A DNA stretch of 42,968 bases, from the NCBI GenBank assembly GCA_944323245.1, contig CALURT010000021.1, forward strand, positions 1 through 42,968, given 5' to 3'. Shown piece after piece: positions 9,782-18,995 of the stretch. Under the pieces are notes generated by a model. The model had not been told where the DNA came from, did no database searches, and saw nothing but the letters and a program-made list of their open reading frames with translations. Both the position numbers and the translations under genes were made by a program. This DNA is from an uncultured Bacteroidales bacterium. GTDB lineage: Bacteria; Bacteroidota; Bacteroidia; Bacteroidales; UBA932. The stretch's first letter is position 1, and each line of letters opens with the position of its first letter.

Positions 9782-11269
9782 TTACAATTCCTGTACTCTT
9801 CCATAATTTATCTCATCCTGCGGATAAGGATATATCAAATTTGCCTCGGTCAGATTAAATCCTGACCATATTTTCGGTGACAACTTTGTATGTTTCAAAT
9901 AATAAAAAATTTGCCCTTCGCTCATGAATTCACGATAATATTCTTTCATCAATTCTTCTTCTGCCGAATATTCCTGAGGCAACTGATCTGTAATCCCCCT
10001 ATGCGAACGGACTTCATCAAGCTTTGCAAGAGCTCCGGAATTATCTCCATCCTTTATAAGTTTTTCTGCTATGATGTAATACATTTCAGACAACTTAATC
10101 ATCGGAATCCTATTTCTGTACTTTTGATCGTAACTCGTAGAACAATATAGTTTATAGCAAGAAAACCCTAACGTGCCATAACGGAGTAATAAAGCCGGAC
10201 CTCTTACGTCTTCTGCTCCCGCAATAGATCCGGATTGATCGGATGTCATAAATAATAAATCATACACGAGATCCGTTCCAAGTCTTATTGCCGACATTGC
10301 ACTCAAATCCAAAAGGTAATTTCCAAGATTGGACTGCAATTGTGTAACTTCCAAAGAAAAAATATGCTCAGTGGAGAATGACCAATCCCGCACATCATCC
10401 GTAACTGCCATAACTATGGCTTCAGGATCAATCCATTCAACAACCTGATTATCAAGGGCTCCATCAATTACTTCCTGAGCATATTGAGCCGCTGTATCGA
10501 AATCATTTTTCCACTGATATATCCTTGCAGCCAAGGCTTTTGCAGCATAATAATTCAAATGTTTGTTACGATTGTTCCAATATCCGTCAGCATTGGCTAT
10601 TTCCTCAAAATCTGAAGGGGCATTACCCGTGACAGGATCAACCGACAAGCATTGGATAGCCGTATTAAGATCGGTTAAAAGCAATTGTTCCGTCTCTTCA
10701 TATGATCTCTGAATTTCAGGCTCCTTATTATATTGGGTCACGTATGGTATTGTTTTCTTAGCGGCATTTTCAGCATTCCATTCCGATACGCCGAACATTC
10801 TCATCAAATCAAAATGTACATATGCTCTGAGAGCCAACAATTCTCCTTTTATAAGATTATATTCAGGTTCGTATGTTATGACATCACGCCTTTCATCCAA
10901 TTCTCGAAGAATTAGATTGATATTTGCAATCGTTTCATAACCTTGTTTCCACATTTCAGCGAGTTCATTTTCTACTGTAAGGACTCCGTAATTATGATTT
11001 TGCCAATATCTGAAATTCTCGCTGTCTTGAACAAGGTACGGAAAAGCTACCATGTCGTTGGCTTTCCATGTATATGAGCCTCCATAAGCATACTTATCAC
11101 CCATTGTAATATATACTCCTGTCAAAGCTTCATAAAAACCTTTTTTAGTAGAAAAGATCTTGTCTGCCGGGAATTGGGTGTTGGATGTTGCTTCCAGCCA
11201 TTCGTCGCAGGAAGAAAAAACTGAAGCCAGAATGGTAAAAACCGTTATATATTTTATCAATCTTTTCAT
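9782..11269 (-). CDS. SusD/RagB-family nutrient-binding lipoprotein
   Basis: 495 residues with signal and lipobox FSSC (Cys21). The body has SusD features: an alpha-helical TPR-rich scaffold with the early motif GFYEALTGVYITMGD, a middle LLALRAYVHFDLMRMFG segment characteristic of the family, and a C-terminal region with MYYIIAEKLIKDG and YREFMSEGQIFYYLK. SusD proteins form the lid on the paired SusC channel and bind substrate at the cell surface. It follows susC by 48 bp. The ATG chosen precedes the signal peptide; an upstream in-frame ATG would add six residues. Its coding sequence is markedly AT-rich compared with core genes in the window. The partner protease suggests a peptide-like substrate, which is inference. 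Confidence 0.9.
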   Translation of the reverse strand: MKRLIKYITVFTILASVFSSCDEWLEATSNTQFPADKIFSTKKGFYEALTGVYITMGDKYAYGGSYTWKANDMVAFPYLVQDSENFRYWQNHNYGVLTVENELAEMWKQGYETIANINLILRELDERRDVITYEPEYNLIKGELLALRAYVHFDLMRMFGVSEWNAENAAKKTIPYVTQYNKEPEIQRSYEETEQLLLTDLNTAIQCLSVDPVTGNAPSDFEEIANADGYWNNRNKHLNYYAAKALAARIYQWKNDFDTAAQYAQEVIDGALDNQVVEWIDPEAIVMAVTDDVRDWSFSTEHIFSLEVTQLQSNLGNYLLDLSAMSAIRLGTDLVYDLLFMTSDQSGSIAGAEDVRGPALLLRYGTLGFSCYKLYCSTSYDQKYRNRIPMIKLSEMYYIIAEKLIKDGDNSGALAKLDEVRSHRGITDQLPQEYSAEEELMKEYYREFMSEGQIFYYLKHTKLSPKIWSGFNLTEANLIYPYPQDEINYGRVQEL

Positions 11270-11317
11270 TTCAACAATTTTTGTCATTAATGCACCTATT
11301 TAAGGACGCAATTTTCA

Positions 11318-14300
11318 TCAGAATGTCACGTTCAGAGAGAATGACAGAGTCCTTGCATAAGGATAAGAAGTACCTCTTTCTATCTCGATTGATGAGAATG
11401 TGGCAAGATCGTTGGCATACAAGGAAAGTCTCAATCGCTGCATCTTGGCTTTCTCTATCCACTTATACGGGAAATCGTAATAAAGTGAAACGGAAGACAA
11501 TTTCATCACGTTATTCTTTTGGACAAAACGAGTCGTCGCTTGTGTTCGGCTATTACCTGATGAATCATTTTTATAGCCATCTCTATACTGTGCCACCTGT
11601 CCTTTTTCAAACCACCTTCCTGAAAAAATTCTGCGGTCCACGTTGTCTTCTATATTGACATTTTCCACACGATCAACAAGTGTAGAATTATATTGATAGC
11701 CTCCGCCATAAAAAGTAAATACAACACTCAAGCCAAACCCATGTAACTCTCCATTCAAGCCAAAATTTCCATTATATAAAGGATCAGAGGAACCGCAATT
11801 GACCAAATTTGCAGCATTCCATTCATTTGTTATATTGCCTTCCCTATCTACAAAAATTTCATCTCCTGTAATTGGATCTATACCCAAAGAAGGTACTGCC
11901 CAAATTGAGTTTAAAGGCATTCCGTCATAATATTGTATGACAGGTGTCAACTGCATATTATCTTCTGCATTTTTCTGTTGCTGCTTATTATAATTATCAA
12001 GGGCTTCCGATATCTTCAATACTCGATTGTCATTCAGAGCTATTTTTCCGAATACCGCCAAATATGATGTCCCTGTCTGGAATATCCTATAATTAGCCGA
12101 CGCCTCTATTCCCTTATTTCTGACCAATCCCATATTATCTGTAACGGAAGTAAAACCCGTAGAAGGTAAAATCGAACGATTGAAAGCGAGATTTTCTGTA
12201 TCCTTAATATAAGCATCAAGCGTAACATCCACATGCTTGGTCCTAATATCCAATCCCACATTGTAATCAACATTCTGCTCCCATCCGAGCGTAGGATTTT
12301 CCATATTACTTACATATGCACCGGTAAACCCATTATAGTAACTGTCCGAATAATAGTTATACACCGGCAATGAATTATTAGTAGTATAATTCTGATTACC
12401 TGAAGTACCTACAGACGCCCTTAATTTAAACTGATGCAACCAACTTCGGGTTCTAGACATAAATGGTTCATTGTGAAGGTTCCATGCAAGACCGAGACTC
12501 CAGAAATTTGCCCATTTGTTGTCTGTCCCGAATACCGAAGATGCGCTCATTTTACCGGTAAGATCAACCATATAACGGTTTTTATAACTGTATCCCCCAG
12601 TCAACAGGAAACCGAGACTACGATTTAAACCATCTGCACCTGTCGGCACCCTGTCTGTGGCATATTGACGTGCAAATATGATACTGTTCATATTACTGTT
12701 CGGGAATCCTTCAGTATAGTGTGTAACTTCGCTATAATTAGTAGTTTCCACACTATATTGGCCCGTAAGGAACAAATCATGCGCTCCTGCAAATGATTTA
12801 TTTACCTGAACGGATAAGTCTGCTGATAATTTCGTATACTTTCCATTCGTCGCATCATAAGTTCCTCTACTAAGCAATACATCATCTTGTGTATTATCTA
12901 TATCATCGATAAATTTTGAATGATCAGCAGGATAGAACTCTTCGTCCTCTGTTCTTTTTGTATTTATTCCTACTCTTCCGACAAATTTTATAAAATCCCA
13001 GGGTTTATATTCAATATACAGATTATCCGTAAAATCAAGATACCCATTATATAATTTCGTTCCTAAAGTCGCATCATACAAAGGATTTGCGACGAAATCG
13101 TTCTCTTTTTTCTGAATGTAGTATCGAATAATATTTCCATTTTCATCGTATGGAGAAAAATACGGATTCATTTTGGCGTATGCATCGAATGTTCCGTATG
13201 GAGAGTCCTCACTATTCATATGAGAGATACTCATAATATTTCTGAAAGACCATTTTTTTATACGATATGACACTTGAACATCACCATTGATGACTTCTCG
13301 GAAAGAACCTTTCATGGCGCCTTGATTATTATTATATGAGAATGCCACCAAGGTCTTAAGATCTTTTTCTCCTAATTCCACTGTCAATGAATGTTGTTGG
13401 CCGATTCCCAATCTAAGTGGTTTGGATAGCCAATAAGTGCTTTCACCTTCCATAGCACGATGCAACCGATCATAATATAGCTTGGTATAATTACTGACCT
13501 CCTGAGAAGATGCTCCGCCTAAAGGAAGCGTATAATACCCTTCCCGCCTCTCGACTTCCAGCTTCTCCAAGGCGTTACAAAGATTATAACTCGAAAGGTC
13601 CGGCATCTCCACATCCACGGAACCGACGTACGTCACGAGCGGCTTGTCCGACCGCAGAGCCTTGGTCTCGATGACGATGACACCGTTACCTGCCTTGGTA
13701 CCGTAAATGGCCTTCGCCGAAGCATCCTTGAGAATGGTGATACTCTGGATACGGTTCATATCCATATCCTGAATCCTCTCCACCGTCGTCTCGAATCCGT
13801 CGAGAATGAACAGCGGCATATTCGCATCGCTCACGAAATTACTTTTCAAAGAAGTGGTCTCCATGCCGAAAGAAGAAGCTCCACGCAGCTGCATGGAAGC
13901 CATGGCATTAGGGTTGGAACCCTGCTCGAGATTGTCGAGAATCAGCAACGACGGATCCAGGTTCTTGAGGGACTGGAACACATTCTGGTTGCCGACCCTC
14001 TTCAGGTCATCCGCCGAAATAGTCTGGACGGCACCGGTAAAACTCTCGGCCTTCCTTTCGTAAATACCTGTCACGACAGTCTCGGCAATGGCATTTTCAT
14101 CCGGCTGCATCTTCACAAGCGCGGCATTCCTGATATCCACGACCTGATCCTGATACCCGAGGAAAGAAAAATGCAGGGAAGTGATGCCTGCATCGATAAT
14201 CACGGCATACCTTCCGTCCTCGCCTGAAATCGTACCGGTAGACTTGTCCTCCGTATAAACGGATACTCCCGGCATGGGTTCATCGTTCTCATCCACGACG

Positions 14301-14440
14301 ACACCGATGACCTCGGTCGTCTTTTTACTTTGCGCCGACATGCTCGTAAAGTCAGCAGAAATGAGCATGATAACGGTCGACAACAGCAGTGAAAGAACTT
14401 TTCCAACAAAACAGCTTGCGCTGCCAAAAAGAGATTTCAT
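11318..14440 (-). CDS. SusC/RagA-family TonB-dependent outer-membrane transporter
   Basis: 1040 residues. A signal peptide ends near SMSAQ. A carboxypeptidase-regulatory-like domain follows (about 40-115, GVVVDENDEPMPGVSV). The plug starts near 120 (AETVVTGIYERKAESFTGAV) and includes LRGASSFG and a Gly-rich VIVIETK strand, and the rest is a 22-strand barrel closing in SFSLNVTF with a terminal Phe. It imports substrate captured by SusD using TonB energy. First gene of the operon. No sensor, ECF sigma or hybrid two-component regulator is adjacent. There is a clear composition break: the part coding for signal, CarboxypepD_reg and plug is about 60% GC in places, while the barrel part falls to about 32%. 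The ~220 bp upstream hold the mdh terminator and no convincing promoter. Confidence 0.92.
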   Translation of the reverse strand: MKSLFGSASCFVGKVLSLLLSTVIMLISADFTSMSAQSKKTTEVIGVVVDENDEPMPGVSVYTEDKSTGTISGEDGRYAVIIDAGITSLHFSFLGYQDQVVDIRNAALVKMQPDENAIAETVVTGIYERKAESFTGAVQTISADDLKRVGNQNVFQSLKNLDPSLLILDNLEQGSNPNAMASMQLRGASSFGMETTSLKSNFVSDANMPLFILDGFETTVERIQDMDMNRIQSITILKDASAKAIYGTKAGNGVIVIETKALRSDKPLVTYVGSVDVEMPDLSSYNLCNALEKLEVERREGYYTLPLGGASSQEVSNYTKLYYDRLHRAMEGESTYWLSKPLRLGIGQQHSLTVELGEKDLKTLVAFSYNNNQGAMKGSFREVINGDVQVSYRIKKWSFRNIMSISHMNSEDSPYGTFDAYAKMNPYFSPYDENGNIIRYYIQKKENDFVANPLYDATLGTKLYNGYLDFTDNLYIEYKPWDFIKFVGRVGINTKRTEDEEFYPADHSKFIDDIDNTQDDVLLSRGTYDATNGKYTKLSADLSVQVNKSFAGAHDLFLTGQYSVETTNYSEVTHYTEGFPNSNMNSIIFARQYATDRVPTGADGLNRSLGFLLTGGYSYKNRYMVDLTGKMSASSVFGTDNKWANFWSLGLAWNLHNEPFMSRTRSWLHQFKLRASVGTSGNQNYTTNNSLPVYNYYSDSYYNGFTGAYVSNMENPTLGWEQNVDYNVGLDIRTKHVDVTLDAYIKDTENLAFNRSILPSTGFTSVTDNMGLVRNKGIEASANYRIFQTGTSYLAVFGKIALNDNRVLKISEALDNYNKQQQKNAEDNMQLTPVIQYYDGMPLNSIWAVPSLGIDPITGDEIFVDREGNITNEWNAANLVNCGSSDPLYNGNFGLNGELHGFGLSVVFTFYGGGYQYNSTLVDRVENVNIEDNVDRRIFSGRWFEKGQVAQYRDGYKNDSSGNSRTQATTRFVQKNNVMKLSSVSLYYDFPYKWIEKAKMQRLRLSLYANDLATFSSIEIERGTSYPYARTLSFSLNVTF

Positions 14441-14588
14441 CTACTACTTAATTAGGTGCATTAATTAAAATATCAATTAGTCAAACCTGCGCAAGTTATA
14501 AAATAATTTTCTCAATACAAAAAACCGAAAAACACGTCTACACATCGGTTAAACGCATTTTTCGGCAAGAAAATTCAACATTTTAATC

Positions 14589-14628
14589 AAAAAAGGGGAA
14601 GCAAGTATCAAATTATACTTACACCCCC
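14589..14628 (-). terminator. Intrinsic terminator after mdh
   Basis: On the minus strand a 14-position stem starts with GGGGGTGTAAGTAT and has one mismatch and two wobble pairs. The loop is AATTTG and six T follow. It begins 33 nt after the mdh stop codon and separates mdh from the susCD operon on the same strand. Confidence 0.75.
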
Positions 14629-14660
14629 GGAATAATTAATAATTCAAAAAAATTATTTTT

Positions 14661-15656
14661 TTAAAGATTTTCGTTCACTGTCTTCCATTCCGAAACTGCA
14701 GGAATGATTCCGAGCCCGATAATCTCATCCCTCATCTTGCAGAGATGTTCGTAAGAGGCATCGAGGGCAGCCATCTCCTCCGGAGTACCTTTCACTTCGG
14801 AATAATGCACGCCCGTAGCGTCGATAACGGTAGGCATGGCCATCATCACGTTGTGGTACTTAGGAGTATTCACATAGCACCCTGCCGGCCAAGTGAATTT
14901 CTTTCCGCCCATGGCTGCGGCTATCATCTCGATGGACACGTATGCAGGGCTCTGGAAAGACGAACGTCCGCGAAGCTCTATGATTCTCTTGCCTCCCTGA
15001 ATGACGTTGTTCTTGATTTCATCCCACCTTACGAGAGGAAGTCTGCTGCCGAGCAGTTCCGTAAACGGAGTACCGTCGACTGCCGCTTCCGAAGCGAAGA
15101 CAGCCATCTGCTCCCCGTGACCGCCGTAGGTGTGGCAGCCGGTCACCTTGCACTGCTGTACGCCGAACTCCTTGGCAAGGGCGCTCTGCAGGCGGGTTGA
15201 GTCCAAAGCAGCCAAAGTAGTGAGCTGGGAAGGTTTCAGACCTGAATGAAGCAATGTCACGAGACCGGTAAGGTCTGCCGGATTGAAGATAATCACCACA
15301 TGCTTTACGTCAGGGCAGTATGCTTTGATGTCCTTTCCAAGCTGCTCGGCGATTTCGCAGTTGCCTTTGAGCAGGTCTTCCCTTGTCATACCCTGCTTGC
15401 GCGGAGCTCCGCCGGAAGAAACTACGTATTTGGCACCGGTCAACGCCTCCTTGATATCACTCGTATAAGTTATCTGCGCCCCGTCAAACGCACAGTGGTA
15501 CATTTCTTCAGCCACACCTTCAAGGCCTGTGGCAAACGGGTCATAGAGGCATACGTTCGGAGTCAGATTCATCATGAGGGCCGTCTGAGCCATATTGGAA
15601 CCGATCATACCGGCCGCACCGATAATGGTCAGTTTGTCATTTGTCAAAAAATCCAT
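14661..15656 (-). CDS. mdh: Malate dehydrogenase
   Basis: 331 residues, NAD-dependent oxidation of malate to oxaloacetate or the reverse, cytoplasmic. The Rossmann nucleotide loop GAAGMIGS lies at 13-20, the substrate loop GAPRKQGMTRED at 83-94 with Arg86 and Arg92, then NPAD at 125-128, DSTR at 152-155, and the catalytic His180 in GGHGE. This is the LDH-like MDH group usual in Bacteroidota, which run a reductive branch to succinate and propionate. The gene is monocistronic, with its own -7 box and a terminator, and is divergent from the small ORF/PPTase pair. Length and composition are normal for a core gene. Confidence 0.92.
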   Translation of the reverse strand: MDFLTNDKLTIIGAAGMIGSNMAQTALMMNLTPNVCLYDPFATGLEGVAEEMYHCAFDGAQITYTSDIKEALTGAKYVVSSGGAPRKQGMTREDLLKGNCEIAEQLGKDIKAYCPDVKHVVIIFNPADLTGLVTLLHSGLKPSQLTTLAALDSTRLQSALAKEFGVQQCKVTGCHTYGGHGEQMAVFASEAAVDGTPFTELLGSRLPLVRWDEIKNNVIQGGKRIIELRGRSSFQSPAYVSIEMIAAAMGGKKFTWPAGCYVNTPKYHNVMMAMPTVIDATGVHYSEVKGTPEEMAALDASYEHLCKMRDEIIGLGIIPAVSEWKTVNENL

Positions 15657-15704
15657 AATACATTATTTTAGTTATACATTATACCGAATTTCCGGCTTGC
15701 TGTG

Positions 15705-15739
15705 CAAAGATAGTAAATTCTTTTGCTTTGCATTCCAAA
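15705..15739 (-). promoter_or_regulatory. Promoter of mdh
   Basis: TATCTTTG -7 box on the minus strand (15705-15712), about 50 nt before the mdh start. A TTTG lies 23 bases upstream (15736-15739), slightly farther than the usual 19-21. It overlaps the divergent promoter on the other strand. Confidence 0.55.
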
Positions 15740-15754
15740 AAATGACTATATTTG
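15722..15754 (+). promoter_or_regulatory. Promoter of the small ORF / PPTase unit
   Basis: TTTG (15722-15725), 21-base spacer, TATATTTG (15747-15754): a full match to the Bacteroidota vegetative consensus. Transcription should start near 15761, giving a leader of about 170 nt before the PPTase ATG, long enough to hold the 44-codon ORF. Confidence 0.65.
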
Positions 15755-15784
15755 CACCTTGATTGAATAATTATTTATAAGACA

Positions 15785-15919
15785 GTGGAACCTCCCAGTC
15801 CTATATTGAAATTTCACGACTCTGATGCCGGCTCACTTTCCGACGAGCCGCTGTCGGCACACATTATCATACTCACAGATAAAAGTCCCGATACCTTTTC
15901 GACAGAGGTACCGGCCTAA
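15785..15919 (+). CDS. Small ORF (44 codons, GTG start) upstream of the PPTase
   Basis: An open frame from GTG to TAA encodes a 44-residue peptide beginning MEPPSPILKFHDSDAG and ending DTFSTEVPA, with a short hydrophobic AHIIIL stretch in the middle. It begins about 24 nt after the predicted transcription start and ends 12 nt before the PPTase ATG, so it is positioned like a coupled first cistron. I do not recognise a family, and there is no signal or transmembrane segment. No in-frame ATG exists, and an upstream TGA bounds the frame. It could be a real small protein, a leader peptide or a chance frame. Confidence 0.4.
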   Translation: MEPPSPILKFHDSDAGSLSDEPLSAHIIILTDKSPDTFSTEVPA

Positions 15920-15931
15920 TAATATACATTC

Positions 15932-16567
15932 ATGGGACTATATTTAAGAAAAACTCTCGAAAACAAAGCGGAAATATCAGTCTGGAAGATTACCGAAACG
16001 GAAGAAGAGCTGATCCGTATCAGTTCCGTACCGTCCGATGAGATGGAAGAGATAATGCTGCTCAAAAACGAAAGCCAGAGAAAACAGAAACTTGCTGTAA
16101 GGGCGCTCCTCAACGAAATTTTCGATGAAAAGGTCTATCTCGGGCATCATGACAACGGAAAACCGTTTCTTGAAAACTGCATTACCAACATAAGCATCAC
16201 ACATACAGACAAATACGTAGCCGTCATCACCCACGAAGAAGAAGACCTCGGCATCGACATAGAGTCCTTGGACAGGGACTTCTCTGCCGTAGAGCACAAA
16301 GTCCTGTCCGAAGAGGAAATCGACGACATTGACGAGGACAGGAAGAACGAACAGCTCGCCATTTACTGGTGTGCAAAGGAAGCCATCTACAAAAGGATGT
16401 CGCAGAACAGGGTCGATTTCGCCGAGCAGATAGAAATCGAAAAATTCTCTCCGAGAGGAGAAGGCGAACTCGAAGCCACCTTCATCCACAAGGACGGCCA
16501 TGAAGAAGAATTCGAACTCGGATACATCACATTCGACAGGCATGTTCTCGTCTGGGTCGTAGGCTGA
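15932..16567 (+). CDS. 4'-phosphopantetheinyl transferase (Sfp-like)
   Basis: 211 residues, a typical single-chain Sfp/AcpT-type length. It transfers phosphopantetheine from CoA to a Ser of carrier proteins. The two signature motifs are present: GIDIE at 107-111 (Mg-binding Asp109 and Glu111) and WCAKEAIYK at 146-154 (Glu150, Lys149). The N-terminal half (ELIRISSVP, then RKQKLAVRALL) matches the usual pseudo-repeat layout. Likely the housekeeping enzyme for acyl carrier protein or a second carrier; no carrier gene is adjacent. It is the last gene of its unit, followed by two terminator hairpins. Confidence 0.85.
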   Translation: MGLYLRKTLENKAEISVWKITETEEELIRISSVPSDEMEEIMLLKNESQRKQKLAVRALLNEIFDEKVYLGHHDNGKPFLENCITNISITHTDKYVAVITHEEEDLGIDIESLDRDFSAVEHKVLSEEEIDDIDEDRKNEQLAIYWCAKEAIYKRMSQNRVDFAEQIEIEKFSPRGEGELEATFIHKDGHEEEFELGYITFDRHVLVWVVG

Positions 16568-16592
16568 TCACGTAACTGCCGGAAACTCCCGG

Positions 16593-16613
16593 CAAAGTAA
16601 CAACTTTGTTTTT
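16593..16613 (+). terminator. Small intrinsic terminator after the PPTase
   Basis: CAAAGT and ACTTTG form a 6-bp stem with an AACA loop, followed by TTTTT, 26 nt after the stop codon. The stem is weak and AT-rich; the larger hairpin just downstream probably does most of the work. Confidence 0.45.
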
Positions 16614-16647
16614 CAATTTGGAAGTTTTCTAATTTATTTTAATATCC

Positions 16648-16690
16648 AATTCCCTGTTAGCAAACAAGTTAACAGGGAATTTTTCTTTTT
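16648..16690 (+). terminator. Strong intrinsic terminator after the PPTase
   Basis: AATTCCCTGTTA pairs perfectly with TAACAGGGAATT (12 bp) around a 10-nt loop, followed by TTTCTTTTT. It ends 48 nt before the nrdD -7 box, isolating the two units. Confidence 0.8.
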
Positions 16691-16737
16691 GTTGATAACT
16701 TTTCAGACAAAAGCCGGCTTGCTGCGGATATTTGACT

Positions 16738-16745
16738 TATCTTTG
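16738..16745 (+). promoter_or_regulatory. -7 box of the nrdD promoter
   Basis: TATCTTTG, 37 nt before the nrdD start codon. No TTTG is found at the usual distance upstream, so the -33 element is weak or replaced by an activator site. No FNR/CRP-like palindrome was obvious by eye. Confidence 0.5.
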
Positions 16746-16781
16746 CTATCCACTAAAAAATCTCATTAAAAATCTCGAGCT

Positions 16782-18989
16782 ATGGTTAAGTACGTAATAA
16801 AACGCGACGGGCGTATTGTCGACTTTGACAAAAGGAAAATAGTAGACGCCGTTCTGAAGGCGATGGATGTGACTGACGACGGTGAAGACATAGTTCTTGC
16901 CGCAGAAATTGCTGCCGTCATCTCCAAAATCGAGACGGAAAGCATGAGCGTGGAAGATATTCAGGACCATGTCGAAATGGAACTGATGAAAAGCCCGCGC
17001 AAGGAAGTCGCCAAGAAATACATAGCCTACCGCAACCAGAGAAATCTGGCGCGCAAGGCCAAGTCCCGCGAGATTTTCAAGGAGATTATCGAAGCCCAGG
17101 CGACCGATGTCACGCGTGAAAATGCGAACATGAATGCCGACACGCCTGCCGGCATGATGATGAAATTCGCCTCGGAATCGACGAAATCCTTCGTGGACGA
17201 ATGTCTTCTTTCCGAAGATGTCAAGGAAGCTGTAAAGAACGGCTACATCCATATCCATGACAAGGATTACTATCCGACCAAAAGCCTCACGTGCGTCCAG
17301 CATCCTTTGGACAAGATCCTGAAAAACGGATTTTTCGCCGGACACGGAGAATCCCGCCCTGCAAAAAGGATAGAGACGGCAAGCATTCTCGGATGTATTT
17401 CCATGGAGACCGTACAGAACGAAATGCATGGCGGACAGGCCATTCCGGCATTCGATTTCTACATGGCGCCTTTCGTAAGAAGGACATTCCATGAAGAGCT
17501 CGAAAAAATCGGAGAAATGCAGGGGGCGGATTACAGCCATCTGAAAGACATAGCCATCGACGACTACATCAAGCGCGACCTGCTCGGGATTCAGGGAGAA
17601 GAAAGGGTGATACAGCATGCCATAAACATGACGGTAAGCCGTGTGCACCAGTCCATGGAAGCCTTCGTGCATAACATGAACTCGATACACTCCCGCGGAG
17701 GAAACCAGGTGGTATTCAGTTCCATCAACTACGGTACGGACACTTCCGCCGAAGGCCGCTGCGTAATCAGGGAAATCCTCAACACCACATACGAAGGTGT
17801 CGGCAACGGCTCTACAGCCATCTTCCCTATCCAGATATGGAAAAAGAAAAGAGGAGTCAGCTACCTGCCCGAAGACAGGAACTACGACCTGTACAAATTC
17901 GCCTGCAAGGTATCCGCAAGGAGATTCTTCCCGAATTTCCTCAATCTTGACGCACCGTTCAACCAGCATGAGCTGTGGAAAGCGGACGACCCTATGAGAT
18001 ACCAGTACGAAGTAGCCACAATGGGCTGCCGCACAAGGGTTTTCGAAAACAGGTTCGGTCCTAAGACATCCATCGGGCGCGGCAATCTGTCCTTCACTAC
18101 CATAAACATAGTCCGCCTTGCCATCGAATGCATGCAGGAACCTGACAACAACAAAAGAATCCAGATGTTTTTCGAAAAATTGGACTGGGCCCTGAACATC
18201 ACCGCCAAACAGCTCTGTGAAAGATACAATTTCCAGAAGACGGCGATGAGGAAACAGTTCCCTCTCCTCATGGGCGCTCTCTGGTTGGACAGCGAAAAGC
18301 TCAAGGAAGACGACACGATAGAGTCGGTCATCAATCACGGCACTCTCGGCATCGGATTCATAGGCCTCGCCGAAGCTCTGATAGCCCTGACGGGGCATCA
18401 CCACGGGGAATCGGAGGAAGCTCAGGAACTCGGGCTGAGAATCATCACATACATGCGTGACAAGGCCAACGAATTTTCGGAAAGGTATCAGCACAATTTC
18501 AGTGTCCTCGCCACGCCGGCTGAAGGATTGGCCGGCAGATTCACCAAAATGGACAAAAAGAAATTCGGCGTAATCCCGGGTGTCACCGACAAGGAATACT
18601 ACACCAATTCCAACCATGTGCCGGTGTATTACCACTGCACTCCGAAACACAAGGCCGAGGTCGAGGCTCCGTACCATGACCTGACAAGAGGCGGTCACAT
18701 CTTCTATGTGGAAATCGACGGCGATGCCACCCACAACCCTGAAGCAATCATGGCCATTGTGGACCTTATGGACAAATACAATATCGGATACGGCTCTGTC
18801 AACCACAACAGGAACCGCTGCATGGACTGCGGCTTCGAAAACGCAGACGAGAATCTCGAAGAATGCCCTAAGTGCCACAGCAAGAACATAGACAAGCTGC
18901 AGAGAATCACAGGATACCTCGTCGGAACGACCGGCCGGTGGAACAGCGCAAAGCTTGCAGAGCTTAAGGACCGTGTCGTCCACAAATAA
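16782..18989 (+). CDS. nrdD: Anaerobic ribonucleoside-triphosphate reductase
   Basis: 735 residues. It reduces ribonucleoside triphosphates to deoxy forms with a glycyl radical, under anaerobiosis. An ATP-cone occupies about 1-95 (VKYVIKRDGRIVDFDKRKIVDAV). The barrel contains HIHDKDYY and the SIHSRGGNQVVFSSINYG segment. The C-terminal zinc site is C680/C683 and C695/C698. The radical Gly is G711 in RITGYL. It needs NrdG for activation, and nrdG lies downstream on the same strand, but 385 bp of repeats separate them, which is unusual because the pair is normally tightly linked. A long open frame exists on the opposite strand and is a codon-bias shadow. Confidence 0.95.
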   Translation: MVKYVIKRDGRIVDFDKRKIVDAVLKAMDVTDDGEDIVLAAEIAAVISKIETESMSVEDIQDHVEMELMKSPRKEVAKKYIAYRNQRNLARKAKSREIFKEIIEAQATDVTRENANMNADTPAGMMMKFASESTKSFVDECLLSEDVKEAVKNGYIHIHDKDYYPTKSLTCVQHPLDKILKNGFFAGHGESRPAKRIETASILGCISMETVQNEMHGGQAIPAFDFYMAPFVRRTFHEELEKIGEMQGADYSHLKDIAIDDYIKRDLLGIQGEERVIQHAINMTVSRVHQSMEAFVHNMNSIHSRGGNQVVFSSINYGTDTSAEGRCVIREILNTTYEGVGNGSTAIFPIQIWKKKRGVSYLPEDRNYDLYKFACKVSARRFFPNFLNLDAPFNQHELWKADDPMRYQYEVATMGCRTRVFENRFGPKTSIGRGNLSFTTINIVRLAIECMQEPDNNKRIQMFFEKLDWALNITAKQLCERYNFQKTAMRKQFPLLMGALWLDSEKLKEDDTIESVINHGTLGIGFIGLAEALIALTGHHHGESEEAQELGLRIITYMRDKANEFSERYQHNFSVLATPAEGLAGRFTKMDKKKFGVIPGVTDKEYYTNSNHVPVYYHCTPKHKAEVEAPYHDLTRGGHIFYVEIDGDATHNPEAIMAIVDLMDKYNIGYGSVNHNRNRCMDCGFENADENLEECPKCHSKNIDKLQRITGYLVGTTGRWNSAKLAELKDRVVHK

Positions 18990-18995
18990 CCTGAG

